Position numbers and translations under genes: made by a program. 64,000 nt of DNA from CAWARU01 sp963805795 (GTDB taxonomy: Bacteria; Pseudomonadota; Gammaproteobacteria; UBA6186; Azoamicaceae): positions 62,001 through 126,000 of the forward strand of contig CAWDVG010000001.1 in the NCBI GenBank assembly GCA_963805795.1. The letters run 5' to 3'. The notes beneath the pieces were generated by a model. That model was not told the origin of the DNA, did not search any database, and saw nothing but the letters and a program-made list of their open reading frames with translations. Shown here piece after piece: positions 25,568 through 35,349 of this stretch; within the stretch, counting starts at the first letter, position 1, and the number at the start of each line of letters is the position of its first letter.

Positions 25568-27460
25568 ATGACGGTCGAAGTTGCAAAAGAAAAATTTGGT
25601 TTTCAAGCGGAAGTTAAACAATTACTACATTTGATGATTCATTCTTTATATAGTAATAAAGAAATTTTCCTGCGTGAATTGATTTCAAATGCGTCGGATG
25701 CAGCAGATAAACTGCGGTTTGAATCCCTTAAAGATCCTTTTATTCTAGTGGATGATCCCGACTTAAAAGTTTGGGTTGACTTTGATAAAGATAAAAAAAC
25801 CATTACGGTTCGTGATAACGGTATTGGTATGACAAGGGAAGAAGTCATTCAAAATTTAGGCACAATAGCCAAATCGGGCACTCGTGAGTTTTTAAGTACC
25901 TTAACAGGGGACAAAGCAAAAGATAGTAAACTTATTGGGCAATTTGGTGTAGGGTTTTATTCTGCCTTTATGGTAGCAGATAAGGTGACTGTCATCACTC
26001 GCAAAGCCGGCAGACCCAAAGAAGAAGCCATTGAATGGACATCTAACGGGGATGGCGAATACGAAATTCAAAATACAGAAAAAGCCAATCGTGGAACAGA
26101 GATTATCCTGCATTTAAAGCCAGATGAAGATGAGTTACTGAATGAATGGCGCTTGCAACACATCATTCGGAAGTATTCGGATCACTTAACGCTGCCTGTG
26201 GTTATGAAAAACGATAAAGGCGAAGAGGAAGCTGTTAATCGTGCAACGGCACTATGGACCTTGCCGAAACAAGAAGTGACCGATGAGCAATATAAAGAGC
26301 TTTATAAACATATTGCCCATGATTTTGAAGATCCCATGGTTTGGGCTCATAACAAAGTGGAAGGCAAAATGGAATATATTACGCTTTTATATATTCCTTC
26401 CCATGCCCCTTTTGATCTTTGGCAAACTGGAAAAGCGCGGGGATTAAAATTGTATGTTAGACGCGTCTTTATTATGGATGATGCGGAACAATTCCTCCCC
26501 CATTACCTTCGATTTGTTAGAGGTATTATAGATTCCAATGATTTACCCTTAAATATTTCAAGAGAAATGTTACAAGGCAATCGAGTCATTGATACTATCC
26601 GCACCGCGGTTATTAAGCGTGTTTTAAGTATGTTGGAACAACTGAGTACGGATGATAAGGAAAAATATCAAAAGTTCTGGAAAGAGTTTGGACAGGTCTT
26701 GAAAGAAGGGCCAGCCGAAGACTTTGGCAATAAAGAGCAAGTAGCAAAATTATTACGTTTCTCTAGTAGTTTAAATGATAGTGAAAGCCAAGAAGTTTCG
26801 CTTGATGATTATATGAAACGTATGAAGCCAGAACAAGACAAGATCTACTATATTACGGCAGAAAGCTTTAATGCCGCCAAAAATAGTCCTCATCTTGAAA
26901 TTTTCCGTAAGAATGGCATTGAAGTCTTGTTATTATCCGATCGAGTGGATGAATGGCTGGTTTCTCATTTAACAGAATATCAGGGTAAGCATTTGCAGTC
27001 TGTTGCCAGGGGCGATCTCGATTCGAATTTACTGCAATCTCCTGAAGATAAAAAGCAGGAAGAAAAGCACAAAGTTGCAGAGGGTGATTTTGCCAAAACC
27101 ATAGAAAAAGTGAAGGAATTATTGAAAGACAAGGTCAAAGAAGTGCGATTGAGCCGTCGTCTGACCAGCTCTCCGGCTTGTATCGTGGTAGATGAAAAAG
27201 ACTTAAGCAGTCAAATGGAAAGAATACTACGTGCGGCGGGTCAAAAAGTACCTGAGCACAAACCTATTTTAGAATTGAATCCAGACCATTTAATGGTAAA
27301 GCGCTTAGCAGATGAAATAGAGAGTCCACGCTTTGCGGATTGGGCCAATATCTTGTTGGATCAATCTATTCTAGCCGAGGGCGGTCATTTGAATGATCCT
27401 GCCACCTTTGTAAAGCGTTTGAACGCTTTATTGGTGGAAATGGCAATTCCAAAGAAATAG
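25568..27460 (+). CDS. htpG: Molecular chaperone HtpG (Hsp90)
   Basis: A cytoplasmic Hsp90 chaperone of 630 residues, normal for the family. The N-terminal GHKL ATPase motifs are all present: ISNASDAADKLRF, DNGIGMTREEV and GQFGVGFYSAFMV. The middle-domain arginine region NISREMLQ is intact and so is the C-terminal dimerisation part. A strong ribosome-binding site (GAGGAGAA) precedes the ATG. It occupies the usual place after recR. I could not recognise a convincing heat-shock promoter in the 142 bp upstream. Confidence 0.97.
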   Translation: MTVEVAKEKFGFQAEVKQLLHLMIHSLYSNKEIFLRELISNASDAADKLRFESLKDPFILVDDPDLKVWVDFDKDKKTITVRDNGIGMTREEVIQNLGTIAKSGTREFLSTLTGDKAKDSKLIGQFGVGFYSAFMVADKVTVITRKAGRPKEEAIEWTSNGDGEYEIQNTEKANRGTEIILHLKPDEDELLNEWRLQHIIRKYSDHLTLPVVMKNDKGEEEAVNRATALWTLPKQEVTDEQYKELYKHIAHDFEDPMVWAHNKVEGKMEYITLLYIPSHAPFDLWQTGKARGLKLYVRRVFIMDDAEQFLPHYLRFVRGIIDSNDLPLNISREMLQGNRVIDTIRTAVIKRVLSMLEQLSTDDKEKYQKFWKEFGQVLKEGPAEDFGNKEQVAKLLRFSSSLNDSESQEVSLDDYMKRMKPEQDKIYYITAESFNAAKNSPHLEIFRKNGIEVLLLSDRVDEWLVSHLTEYQGKHLQSVARGDLDSNLLQSPEDKKQEEKHKVAEGDFAKTIEKVKELLKDKVKEVRLSRRLTSSPACIVVDEKDLSSQMERILRAAGQKVPEHKPILELNPDHLMVKRLADEIESPRFADWANILLDQSILAEGGHLNDPATFVKRLNALLVEMAIPKK

Positions 27461-27476
27461 ATCTCTACCAAGAAGA

Positions 27477-27501
27477 ATCTCCTGACTATCAGTCGGGAGA
27501 T
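27477..27501 (+). terminator. Hairpin behind htpG
   Basis: ATCTCCTGACT-ATC-AGTCGGGAGAT forms an 11-bp stem with one G-T pair, 16 bp after the htpG stop. No T tract follows, so it may act as an RNA end-protecting structure as well as a terminator. Confidence 0.5.
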
Positions 27502-27522
27502 CCTTCAAAAGGAATTTGCTAT

Positions 27523-27658
27523 ATGGAAAGGGTTTGGCTAAAGAATTATCAGCCCGGGTTCTGGCGGAAATTAATCCAGATACTTATCAATCTTTATCAA
27601 TCTATTGATGAGATATTGACTGAAGCCTGTCAAAAGTTTGCTGATAAAAATGTGTAAT
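27523..27658 (+). pseudogene. Decayed duplicate of the fadD 5' end
   Basis: The DNA is closely similar to the first roughly 120 bp of the fadD gene at 27887. It starts MERVWLKNYQPG, has one base missing near the GTTCTGGCGG stretch, a 10-bp tandem duplication (TATCAATCTT), then returns to YQSIDEILTEACQKFADK and stops. The rest of the 426-bp gap (27659-27886) has no recognisable gene. Confidence 0.8.
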
Positions 27659-27886
27659 AGTTCTTGCCTTTTCATAATCGTTAACGTCTTCAGTAGTCAA
27701 CAAAATTCATCTAACAGGTTCGGTAACTATTGGAGAAGGTATTGGTCGTCATATGGAGGAACACCATAAATCATAAATATAGTGAATGATCATGAATCTA
27801 TTAGCCATATAAAAATAATAACATTAGAACATACCAAAAGATTGTAGATTAAATTCAATCTTAAGTGTACGGAAAGGAACGTCAAC

Positions 27887-29545
27887 ATGGAAAAAGTTTG
27901 GTTAAAGCACTATCAGTCTGGGGTTCCGGCGGAGATTAATCCAGATACCTATCAATCTATCGATGAAATATTGACTGAAGCTTGCCAAAAATTTGCGGAT
28001 AAACCTGCTTATGTGAATTTAGGAACCAGCCTTAGTTATCGTCAATTAGAAGAAAAGGTAAATGCTTTTGCGGCTTACTTGCAGTCGGAATTAAAGTTAG
28101 AAAAGGGTGATCGTATCGCTTTAATGTTGCCGAATGTATTGCAATATCCTATCGCGATGTTTGGGGCATTACGGGTAGGATTAATTGTCGTGAATGTTAA
28201 TCCATTGTATACACCAAGAGAGCTTGAATATGTTCTAAAAGATGCTGAGGTGAAAGCAATTGTAGTTTTAGCTAATTTTGCCCACACCCTTCAACAAGCT
28301 TTAAATGTTTGTGCCGTTAAACATGTGATTGTGACGGAACTAGGCGACTGCTTTCCATTTCCAAAATCCGTTTTGGTCAATTGGATTGTGAAATATATCA
28401 AAAAAATGGTTCCCGCTTGGAAAATCCTTGGATTTATTAAATTTAAATCAGCATTAGAACTTGGAAAAAATAGAAAGTTTAATCCTGTCGTAATCCATAG
28501 AACCGATGTTGCTTATTTGCAGTACACGGGGGGTACAACAGGGGTTGTAAAGGGCGCTATGTTATCGCATCGAAATATGGTGGCCAATTTAGAGCAAGCA
28601 CATGCTTGGATAAAGCCCTTTTTAAAAAAAGGCCAGGAAATTATTATTACCGCCTTACCTTTGTATCATATTTTTTCATTGACAGCGAATTGTTTGACCT
28701 TTATGAAGCTCGGTGCAAAAAATATTTTAATTACTAACCCAAGGGATATGAAAAGTTTTATTAAGGAGCTATCAAAATATCCCTTTACGACCATTACGGG
28801 CGTCAATACTTTATTTAATGCTTTGTTAAACCATGATGAATTTACGAAGCTTGATTTTTCTTCCCTGCGGATCACATTAGGTGGGGGTATGTCTATTCAG
28901 CGCGCAGTGGCTGAAAAATGGAAAAAAGTGACTAAAACAACTTTAGTAGAAGCCTATGGTTTAACCGAAACCTCGCCTGCCGCCTGTATTAATCCATTGG
29001 ATTTAAAAGAATATAATGGCAGTATTGGATTGCCCGTCTCTTCAACGGATATTTCCATCAGGGATGAAGACGGTAAAGAATGTGGATTTAATGAACCTGG
29101 TGAATTATGGATAAAAGGGCCTCAAGTTACCTTAGGGTATTGGAAGCAAGAAAAGGAAACCAGAGAAGCACTGGTAGATGGTTGGATAAGAACTGGGGAT
29201 ATTGCCACCGTCGATACAGAAGGTTTTGTGAGAATAGTTGATCGTAAAAAAGATATGATCCTAGTTTCTGGTTTTAATGTGTATCCTAATGAAGTAGAAG
29301 ACGTAATAGCGATGATGCCAGAAGTAAAGGAAGTTGCCGTGGTTGGTAAAAAAATGGAATCCGGAGATGAATTGGTAAAGGCCTTTATTGTAGCCAAAGA
29401 TAGTTCTTTAACTGCGGAAAGAGTGAGAGATTTTTGTCGTCAAGATTTAACAGGATATAAAGTGCCCAAAGAAGTTGAATTTAGAACAGAGCTGCCTAAA
29501 AGTAATGTGGGGAAAATTCTGCGCCGCGTGTTGAGGGATTCATAA
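27887..29545 (+). CDS. fadD: Long-chain fatty acid-CoA ligase
   Basis: An ATP-dependent acyl-CoA synthetase of the ANL superfamily, 552 residues. The AMP-binding P-loop YTGGTTGVVKGAMLSHRN lies at about residues 211-228, followed by VEAYGLTETSP, the hinge region GWIRTGDIATVD and VDRKKDMILVSGFNVYPNEVE; the C-terminal catalytic lysine is in PKSNVGKILRR. It activates fatty acids at the membrane for beta-oxidation or lipid synthesis. A decayed copy of its first exon-sized segment lies just upstream, so its promoter region was rearranged. Confidence 0.93.
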   Translation: MEKVWLKHYQSGVPAEINPDTYQSIDEILTEACQKFADKPAYVNLGTSLSYRQLEEKVNAFAAYLQSELKLEKGDRIALMLPNVLQYPIAMFGALRVGLIVVNVNPLYTPRELEYVLKDAEVKAIVVLANFAHTLQQALNVCAVKHVIVTELGDCFPFPKSVLVNWIVKYIKKMVPAWKILGFIKFKSALELGKNRKFNPVVIHRTDVAYLQYTGGTTGVVKGAMLSHRNMVANLEQAHAWIKPFLKKGQEIIITALPLYHIFSLTANCLTFMKLGAKNILITNPRDMKSFIKELSKYPFTTITGVNTLFNALLNHDEFTKLDFSSLRITLGGGMSIQRAVAEKWKKVTKTTLVEAYGLTETSPAACINPLDLKEYNGSIGLPVSSTDISIRDEDGKECGFNEPGELWIKGPQVTLGYWKQEKETREALVDGWIRTGDIATVDTEGFVRIVDRKKDMILVSGFNVYPNEVEDVIAMMPEVKEVAVVGKKMESGDELVKAFIVAKDSSLTAERVRDFCRQDLTGYKVPKEVEFRTELPKSNVGKILRRVLRDS

Positions 29546-29603
29546 GAATCTATTAATGGAGAGTGTAATTACTCCTTCATTTTCCAATAAAAACATGTTA
29601 TAT

Positions 29604-29634
29604 TATACCATATGAAGTAATGTAGTATGGTATA
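29604..29634 (+). promoter_or_regulatory. Probable toxin-antitoxin operator
   Basis: Perfect 9-bp inverted arms TATACCATA (29604-29612) and TATGGTATA (29626-29634) lie just upstream of the antitoxin start. Ribbon-helix-helix antitoxins usually bind such repeats to repress their own operon. Confidence 0.6.
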
Positions 29635-29654
29635 GAGAAATAGGGGAAGCCAAA

Positions 29655-29891
29655 GTGAATGTGACTATTTACATTGAAGATTCAATAGGTTACCAGGTGA
29701 ATCACGCTGCTAAGCATTTGGGTAAGACACGAAATGCTATTTTTCGTGAAGCTATAGAGGAATGGTGTAAAAAACATACTATTACACAATGGGAAGCAGG
29801 TTTCTTTGATTTTGAACCTATAAAAAATTGTCCTGATTTCACTCAATACCGTCATGAACTTGAACATCCAAATGAGGACCCACTTCAATGA
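29655..29891 (+). CDS. Ribbon-helix-helix antitoxin
   Basis: A 78-residue protein: NVTIYIEDSIGYQVNHAAK forms the beta-strand and first helix, and KTRNAIFREAIEEW the second helix of a MetJ/Arc-type fold. The acidic C-terminal tail (FFDFEPIKNCPDF) fits the toxin-wrapping part. It overlaps the PIN gene by 4 bp. It should neutralise the toxin and repress the operon. No common name is certain, so none is given. Confidence 0.8.
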   Translation: MNVTIYIEDSIGYQVNHAAKHLGKTRNAIFREAIEEWCKKHTITQWEAGFFDFEPIKNCPDFTQYRHELEHPNEDPLQ

Positions 29892-30319
29892 TGTTTCTTC
29901 TTGATACTTGCGTAATATCCGATTTTTTTAAAAAAGATTCGAATACAGTTCAGTCATTCCAAAATCATTCACCTAATGAGCTAGGCATATCAACCATTTC
30001 TGTAATGGAAATTGAATATGGGTTAGCCATCAATCCAGAAAGAGCATTAAAGATACAACCCTTATGGCATTCTTTAATTCGTCAAATCAATGTTTTTTCC
30101 TTTGATAATGAAGATGCAAAAGCGGCAGCAAATGTTCGAGCATATTTAAAAAATAAAGGCAAATCTATCGGAGCTTATGATACCTTACTAGCTGGAACAG
30201 CATTAAATAAAAATCTTATTTTTGTTACATCAAACACAAGTGAGTTTATTAGAGTTCCGAATTTAGTTATCGAAGATTGGAGAAAGAAACAAACTTCGAT
30301 GTCTGTCTTTGAAGCCTAA
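29888..30319 (+). CDS. PIN-domain toxin (VapC-like ribonuclease)
   Basis: A 143-residue PIN nuclease. It starts FLLDTCVISDFFKK with the first catalytic Asp, continues with ISVMEIEYGLA (Glu), and AYDTLLAGTAL and TSNTSEF with the later acidic positions. The typical product cleaves tRNA or rRNA when freed from its antitoxin. The ATG overlaps the antitoxin stop. It appears complete and so possibly functional. Confidence 0.87.
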   Translation: MMFLLDTCVISDFFKKDSNTVQSFQNHSPNELGISTISVMEIEYGLAINPERALKIQPLWHSLIRQINVFSFDNEDAKAAANVRAYLKNKGKSIGAYDTLLAGTALNKNLIFVTSNTSEFIRVPNLVIEDWRKKQTSMSVFEA

Positions 30320-30353
30320 TTATATTAAAATAAAATTAAAGCTATAGTTAAAC

Positions 30354-31178
30354 TTAAATAAGGTTTTCCAAATGCTTGATTAACTTAGGAGCCATTCCTT
30401 TAACAGCCAATATTTCTAGGGCGGGTTGGCGATCGCCATTGCAAGCTATACTTCTGGGGGCGGATAGGGTAAATACTTTAAAACGATTTTTTTGATATAG
30501 GCCTATGATTCTATCAGTAGCTTGATTGGAAGCGACCACAGGGCCATTATGTTGGCCTAACCATGCTGCTAATCTTTCTTGATCATTCCATTTAAAATCA
30601 TCGCTATGATATTTGGTAAATTCCACATCATAAGGGGGGTCAACGTAAAGAAAATCATCCTTCCTTAAGCTGAGATTTTCAAAATCTCCATGCAATAATT
30701 CCCAGTTTTGTAATAGAGGTTTATATTCTAGAAAATCATTTTTATAGCGAATACTTTTATGCTGACCAAATGGTACATTAAAATTTCCATTGCTATTGAA
30801 ACGACATAAGCCATTGTAACCGGTGCGAATTAAATAATAAAAAATATTAGCTGCTTCTTTGTTTTGATATTTTTTAGTTTGTATTAGCTGATTAAATCGT
30901 TCACGTAAAGCATAATAATGATCAGCAGAATTATGCAAGGCAACATTTATCTTCAAACCTTTCTGCACTTGTTTATAGAAATTGATAAGGTAGGGATTTA
31001 TATCATTTAGTAGGGCGTATTCTGGATTTATACCTAAAGCAACAGCCATCCCGCCCGTAAAAGGTTCTATCAACCGAATTTTATCTTGACGGTAAGGTTC
31101 AAATAAAGCTTGCAGGATGGGGGCTAACCAACGTTTTCCGCCGGTCCATTTTATTATGGGTTTCAAAAAACACCCCAA
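30354..31178 (-). CDS. dam: DNA adenine methylase (Dam type)
   Basis: A D12-class N6-adenine methyltransferase of 274 residues. It starts near KPIIKWTGGKRWL, the AdoMet-binding motif of Dam, and has the catalytic DPPY in YVDPPYDVEF. No restriction enzyme gene is adjacent, so it is probably a solitary GATC-type methylase. The best start is a TTG at 31178, because the only nearby ATG is in another frame. It lies downstream of the HlyC/CorC gene with 16 bp between them. Confidence 0.87.
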   Translation of the reverse strand: MGCFLKPIIKWTGGKRWLAPILQALFEPYRQDKIRLIEPFTGGMAVALGINPEYALLNDINPYLINFYKQVQKGLKINVALHNSADHYYALRERFNQLIQTKKYQNKEAANIFYYLIRTGYNGLCRFNSNGNFNVPFGQHKSIRYKNDFLEYKPLLQNWELLHGDFENLSLRKDDFLYVDPPYDVEFTKYHSDDFKWNDQERLAAWLGQHNGPVVASNQATDRIIGLYQKNRFKVFTLSAPRSIACNGDRQPALEILAVKGMAPKLIKHLENLI

Positions 31179-31194
31179 TTCATCACTATAAGCC

Positions 31195-32475
31195 TTAATC
31201 TGCCCTATTTTCTGCCCAGGAAGCCAATCTTGGCGATATCCTAGCCAATTTCACACTATTGTCTTTCACTTCTATCACTTCTATAGGATAGCCTGCTATT
31301 AGAATACACGTTCCGGGGCAGGGAATAGCTTCATAGGTTTCTAGGATCAAACCATTCAGTGTGGTGGGACCATCAATGGGAAATTCCCAATGATAATTTC
31401 GGTTCATGTCTCGCACACTGGCGCCCCCATCAACCAAAAATGTGCCATCTTCTTGGGGTCGAACATCTTCGTTTGAATCAGAAATTCCGGTAGTGTATTC
31501 ACCCACAATTTCTTCTAGGATGTCTTCCAATGTTACCAAACCTTGCACATCGCCATATTCATCTACAACTAAAGCTATTCGGCGTTTATTTTTTTGAAAG
31601 TTGTGGAGTTGAACATGCAAAGTAGTTCCTTCGGGAACAAAATAAGATTCATCCATTGTTTCCAATAAGGCTTGCTCATTATATTGGCCGCCTGATAGCA
31701 CTTTAGCAATATTGCGGATATGAAAAATGCCTTGGACATTATCCAGTGCGGAACGGTAAATAGGCAATAAGGTATGTTGAGAATGAGTTAAGTTTTTGAT
31801 GATAGTGTCTGGATCATCATCTAAGTCAATGCCCACCACTTCATTTCTGGGCACCATAATATTATCGACGCGCACTTTCTCTAAATCCAGAATGCTTAAG
31901 AGCATGGTTTGATGACGGTCGGAAATTAATCCGGTAGCCTCATTCACCACGGTGCGCAATTCTTCCATGTTTAAAGAATCAGTTGTATGTGTACTCGCTC
32001 TAACACCAAAAAGTCTTAGAAGAGCATTAGAAAGGGTGGTACAAAACCAAACAACAGGATACAGTAACCAGAGCATGAATTGTAGAGGAAGCGAAACGAA
32101 ATAAGAAATTCCTTCTGGTTTTAATGCGGCCAAAGTCTTAGGGGTTATTTCAGCGATGACTAATAATGTGATAGTGAATATCAGGGGTGATAACCATAAG
32201 CCTATTTCGCCCCAAGCCTTTCCAGCGAGTTCGTTAGCAATACTGGAACCCAATGCGGTTGCAAAAGTATTACCAATTAAAATGACACCTAATAAGCGAT
32301 CTGGCTTGGTAAGTAATTTTGTGATACGGCGAGCACGGGAATCGGTTTTAGCTAAATGTCGCAGTCGATAACGATTTAATGACATAAGCCCTGTTTCGCT
32401 ACCAGCACAAAAGGCGCAGAGTATAAAGGAGAAAACAAGCCCTATGATGAGCCCGATACTTGCATAATTATTCAC
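31195..32475 (-). CDS. CorC/HlyC-type transporter with DUF21 and CBS domains
   Basis: A 426-residue inner membrane protein: an N-terminal DUF21 segment with several helices, then a CBS pair around MVPRNEVVGIDLDDD and VVDEYGDVQGLVTLEDILEEIVGEY, then a CorC_HlyC transporter-associated domain. The family is linked to Mg2+/Co2+ homeostasis. Its place next to a CcsA-like gene and ffh matches the E. coli yfjD-ypjD-ffh order. Confidence 0.9.
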   Translation of the reverse strand: MNNYASIGLIIGLVFSFILCAFCAGSETGLMSLNRYRLRHLAKTDSRARRITKLLTKPDRLLGVILIGNTFATALGSSIANELAGKAWGEIGLWLSPLIFTITLLVIAEITPKTLAALKPEGISYFVSLPLQFMLWLLYPVVWFCTTLSNALLRLFGVRASTHTTDSLNMEELRTVVNEATGLISDRHQTMLLSILDLEKVRVDNIMVPRNEVVGIDLDDDPDTIIKNLTHSQHTLLPIYRSALDNVQGIFHIRNIAKVLSGGQYNEQALLETMDESYFVPEGTTLHVQLHNFQKNKRRIALVVDEYGDVQGLVTLEDILEEIVGEYTTGISDSNEDVRPQEDGTFLVDGGASVRDMNRNYHWEFPIDGPTTLNGLILETYEAIPCPGTCILIAGYPIEVIEVKDNSVKLARISPRLASWAENRAD

Positions 32476-32521
32476 TGTGATTGTGTTTCCATTGTTTAAA
32501 GGAAGGTTCCATAAGATTTTT

Positions 32522-33325
32522 TCAACCCCAATATTTCAAAAGTATCAGTTTGCTACTAAAGTAGGCAACTACCAATAGCACCATCCCCGTTAATATAAAG
32601 CGAACGACTCGAGTACCGCGCCAGCCGGAACGATGATGTCCATAGAGCAAGGTAGCAAAAAATCCCCAAGCGAGGAAAGAGAAGAATATTTTTTGAAGAA
32701 GATTAATTTGAAAGATGTCTTCAAGAAAAATACAAGCGGAGGCCATTGATGCACTCAAGAAAATAAATCCTAACCATATGATTTGGAACAACAGAGTTTC
32801 CATGGTTTGTAAGGGGGGTAGGAACCAGAGATTGGCTTCTGGAATTTTATTGCGTATTCTTTGTGTTTGGATATGTAATAAAGCGGCTTGCAAGGTAGCC
32901 ATCCCTAAAATTCCTAATGCGGCAATAGAGATTAATATATGAGTAAGTCGCAAAGGATAAAGCCCGGTTTGAAAATACTCCTGGCCAGGAAAGAAGAGGG
33001 CTGTAGGTATTGAAATGGCTGTGATAGGTAATATAAAGGTTGCTAAATTTTCAATGGGCCGGTAGAGGGAAGAGATAAGCGTTAGAACCGCAATAAGCCA
33101 TGTAACTAATGAAAACATATGGCTTAAGCTTAGATTTTGACCATAGGGTGTATCTATCCAGCAATATAATAAGTATCCATGCAAGGTTGCTGCCAGTAAG
33201 CCAGAGCTAATCAGTTTTAACTTGGGGAGCTGTCGCAGGCCCTTCATATGAAAAAATTGTGCTAAAGCACATAAACTATAGACTGAAAAGGCTAGTAGAC
33301 TCAAGATATTTTGATTTAGGTTCAT
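32522..33325 (-). CDS. CcsA/YpjD-like inner membrane protein
   Basis: A protein of about 267 residues with some eight membrane helices, of the cytochrome c assembly (CcsA/CcmC-like) family. The ATG at 33325 (MNLNQNILSL) is preferred over the upstream one at 33385 because the added 20 residues are not hydrophobic and would lie over the divergent ffh promoter. Position between the CorC/HlyC gene and ffh matches ypjD of Enterobacteria. It may take part in haem or cytochrome c handling, but the family function is uncertain. Confidence 0.85.
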   Translation of the reverse strand: MNLNQNILSLLAFSVYSLCALAQFFHMKGLRQLPKLKLISSGLLAATLHGYLLYCWIDTPYGQNLSLSHMFSLVTWLIAVLTLISSLYRPIENLATFILPITAISIPTALFFPGQEYFQTGLYPLRLTHILISIAALGILGMATLQAALLHIQTQRIRNKIPEANLWFLPPLQTMETLLFQIIWLGFIFLSASMASACIFLEDIFQINLLQKIFFSFLAWGFFATLLYGHHRSGWRGTRVVRFILTGMVLLVVAYFSSKLILLKYWG

Positions 33326-33424
33326 ATCTATGAAAAAAGTGGTGAAAGAGATATTATAATGCCATGTTGAGATGAGAAAATGCAATAAGTTTATTTTCTT
33401 ACTTTTATTAAGGAAACTCTATCC

Positions 33425-34804
33425 ATGTCAGCTTTTGAAAATTTAACAGAACGTCTTACCCGTTCCTTCCGTCATATTACCGGTAGAGGACGCCTCAAAG
33501 AAGAACATATTACAGAAACCTTAAAAGAAGTACGCAATGCTCTTTTAGATGCAGATGTGTCTTTACCCGTTGTAAAAGATTTTATTCATGCTGTTAAAAC
33601 CAAAGCGATTGGAAAAGATATTTCAGGTGAGGGCAATCTATCGCCTGCACAGGTCTTTATAAAAATAGTGCATGATGAATTAGTGCTGCTCATGGGTAAT
33701 GAAAATAAAGAACTGAATCTGCATACCAATCCACCGGCAACTATTTTATTGGCAGGTTTACAAGGCGCTGGTAAAACCACCATGGTGGCCAAATTAGCAA
33801 AATGGTTAAAAGAACATCATGGAAAATCCGTCATGGTGGCCAGTAGTGATATTTATCGTCCAGCCGCTATTCAACAATTGGAAACATTGGCCAATGCTTC
33901 TGGGGTCCATTTTTACCCGAGCAATAATACCCAAAAGCCTTTAGCGATTGTTGAAGGGGCCTTGAATCAAGCCAAAAAACAAGGAATAGAAGTATTGATT
34001 ATTGACACTGCCGGTCGATTGCATATCGATGATGCCATGATGACGAAATTAAAACCTTACATGCGGCCATAAATCCTATCGAAACTTTATTTGTTGTGGA
34101 TAGTATGACTGGCCAAGATGCAGCGAAAACTGCCAAAGTGTTTTAATGAGGCCTTACCATTAACGGGGGTTATTTTAACTAAAATAGATGGGGATGCCCG
34201 TGGTGGGGCAGCGTTATCGATTCGTTCTATTACGGGTAAACCCATTAAATTTCTAGGCGTTGGTGAAAAAATAGACGCACTTGAAGCATTCCATCCTGAC
34301 CGACTGGCTTCTCGAATTCTGGGGATGGGCGATGTTTTTTCATTAATAGAAGAAGTTGAAAGGAAGGTAGATAAAGAAAAAGCAGAAAAATTGGCAAAAA
34401 AAATTCAAAAAGGACATGGATTTGATTTAGCGGATTTGCGCGATCAAATGAAAGAAATGTTAACATGGGCGGCATTACTAAAATGATGGATAAACTCCCA
34501 GGTATGGGTATGTCCCTGCTGCCATGAAATCAAAAGCCAATGATAAAGAGATTATTCGTTCAGTTGCTATTTTAGATTCTATGACGTCACAGAACGTCGA
34601 TTTCCAGCCAGCATTGCCAATTCGGGTTCCCGAAAACGACGAATTGCTGCTGGGGCGGGCGGAACACCACAGGAAGTAAATCGTATTTTAAAGCAGCATG
34701 AACAAATGCAAAAAATGATGAAAAAATTTAGTAACAAGGGCGATATGATGCGTATGATGCAGGGGTTAAAGGGGAAATTACCGCCGGGGATGTTTCCTCA
34801 GTAG
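33425..34804 (+). CDS. ffh: Signal recognition particle protein Ffh, several frameshifts
   Basis: The GTPase that binds 4.5S RNA and signal peptides. Visible motifs: GLQGAGKTTMVAKLAKWL (G1), DTAGRLHIDD (G3), TKIDGDARGGAALSI (G4/G5), and the Met-rich M domain ending KLPPGMFPQ. The frame breaks at about 34053 (an A missing in LKTLHAAINP), about 34142 (an extra T before NEALPLTG), about 34461 (an A missing in MLNMGGITKM), and again near 34512 and 34590. All parts are present in the right order, so the gene is probably intact in the organism. Confidence 0.9.
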
Positions 34805-35349
34805 TATTTATATTTTGAGGTCATTCTGATCGTATTTTGATTGCAAATCTTTCAATAAACATCTTTGAAAAAAGACGTTGGTAATCCTGAAATAATATGT
34901 TAGGATGACGCCTTGTATTTCAAGGTATATAAGGTATATCAAGCAGGAATTAGTTACTCAGCTAAATTTTTTCTTTGATTTTTATACTCTGCTTAATATG
35001 AACTGAACTAAAAGGGATGGCTCTCCCCATATTTGAGGGCACCCAGAGACAGCAGATTGCATTTAGGTTAATGACCAGCAGTCTTATAGGACCAGCATCT
35101 GGTACCGGGTCTGGTTGGTGTAAATGTGCTTCTACATTTACACCAACAGATCCGGTACCATTAAATACCCATTGACAGATAGTTTAGGGTATGTATGATC
35201 CCGCTTCCTGAACTTAGGAAATGCGTGGATCTTTTTTATGTTTGTTAGAATTTAAGTTAGATGAAGATTTTAGAAGTTGATTAAATATTAGTTGAAAAAC
35301 TTAATTTGAGTTAGAATCATATTGAGAGTCACTGGAGAAATCGTTTTTT
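34805..35349 (+). other. 545-bp gap between ffh and rpsL, no gene seen
   Basis: No protein-like frame and no tRNA is visible. It contains a tandem GGTATAT repeat (34924-34939), a small hairpin ACCAG-CAT-CTGGT (35091-35103), the large hairpin described separately, and AT-rich DNA near 35290-35330 that must hold the rpsL promoter, though I cannot pick its elements with confidence. The genes that usually follow ffh (rpsP, rimM, trmD) and usually precede rpsL (rpoB, rpoC) are missing, so this is a rearrangement junction. Confidence 0.6.
35101..35159 (+). repeat. Long hairpin upstream of rpsL
   Basis: GGTACCGG and GTTGGTGTAAATGT on the left pair with ACATTTACACCAAC and CCGGTACC on the right, a stem of about 26 bp with a small internal mismatch around GTCTG/AGAT. 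There is no T tract. It does not share the core of elements A and B. Its closed shape suggests a miniature mobile element or a strong transcription block in the ffh-rpsL gap. Confidence 0.75.

Noticed and set aside
34990..35100. A tRNA or 6S-like RNA in the ffh-rpsL gap
   Set aside because: No cloverleaf, no T-loop consensus and no convincing long bulged hairpin could be drawn.
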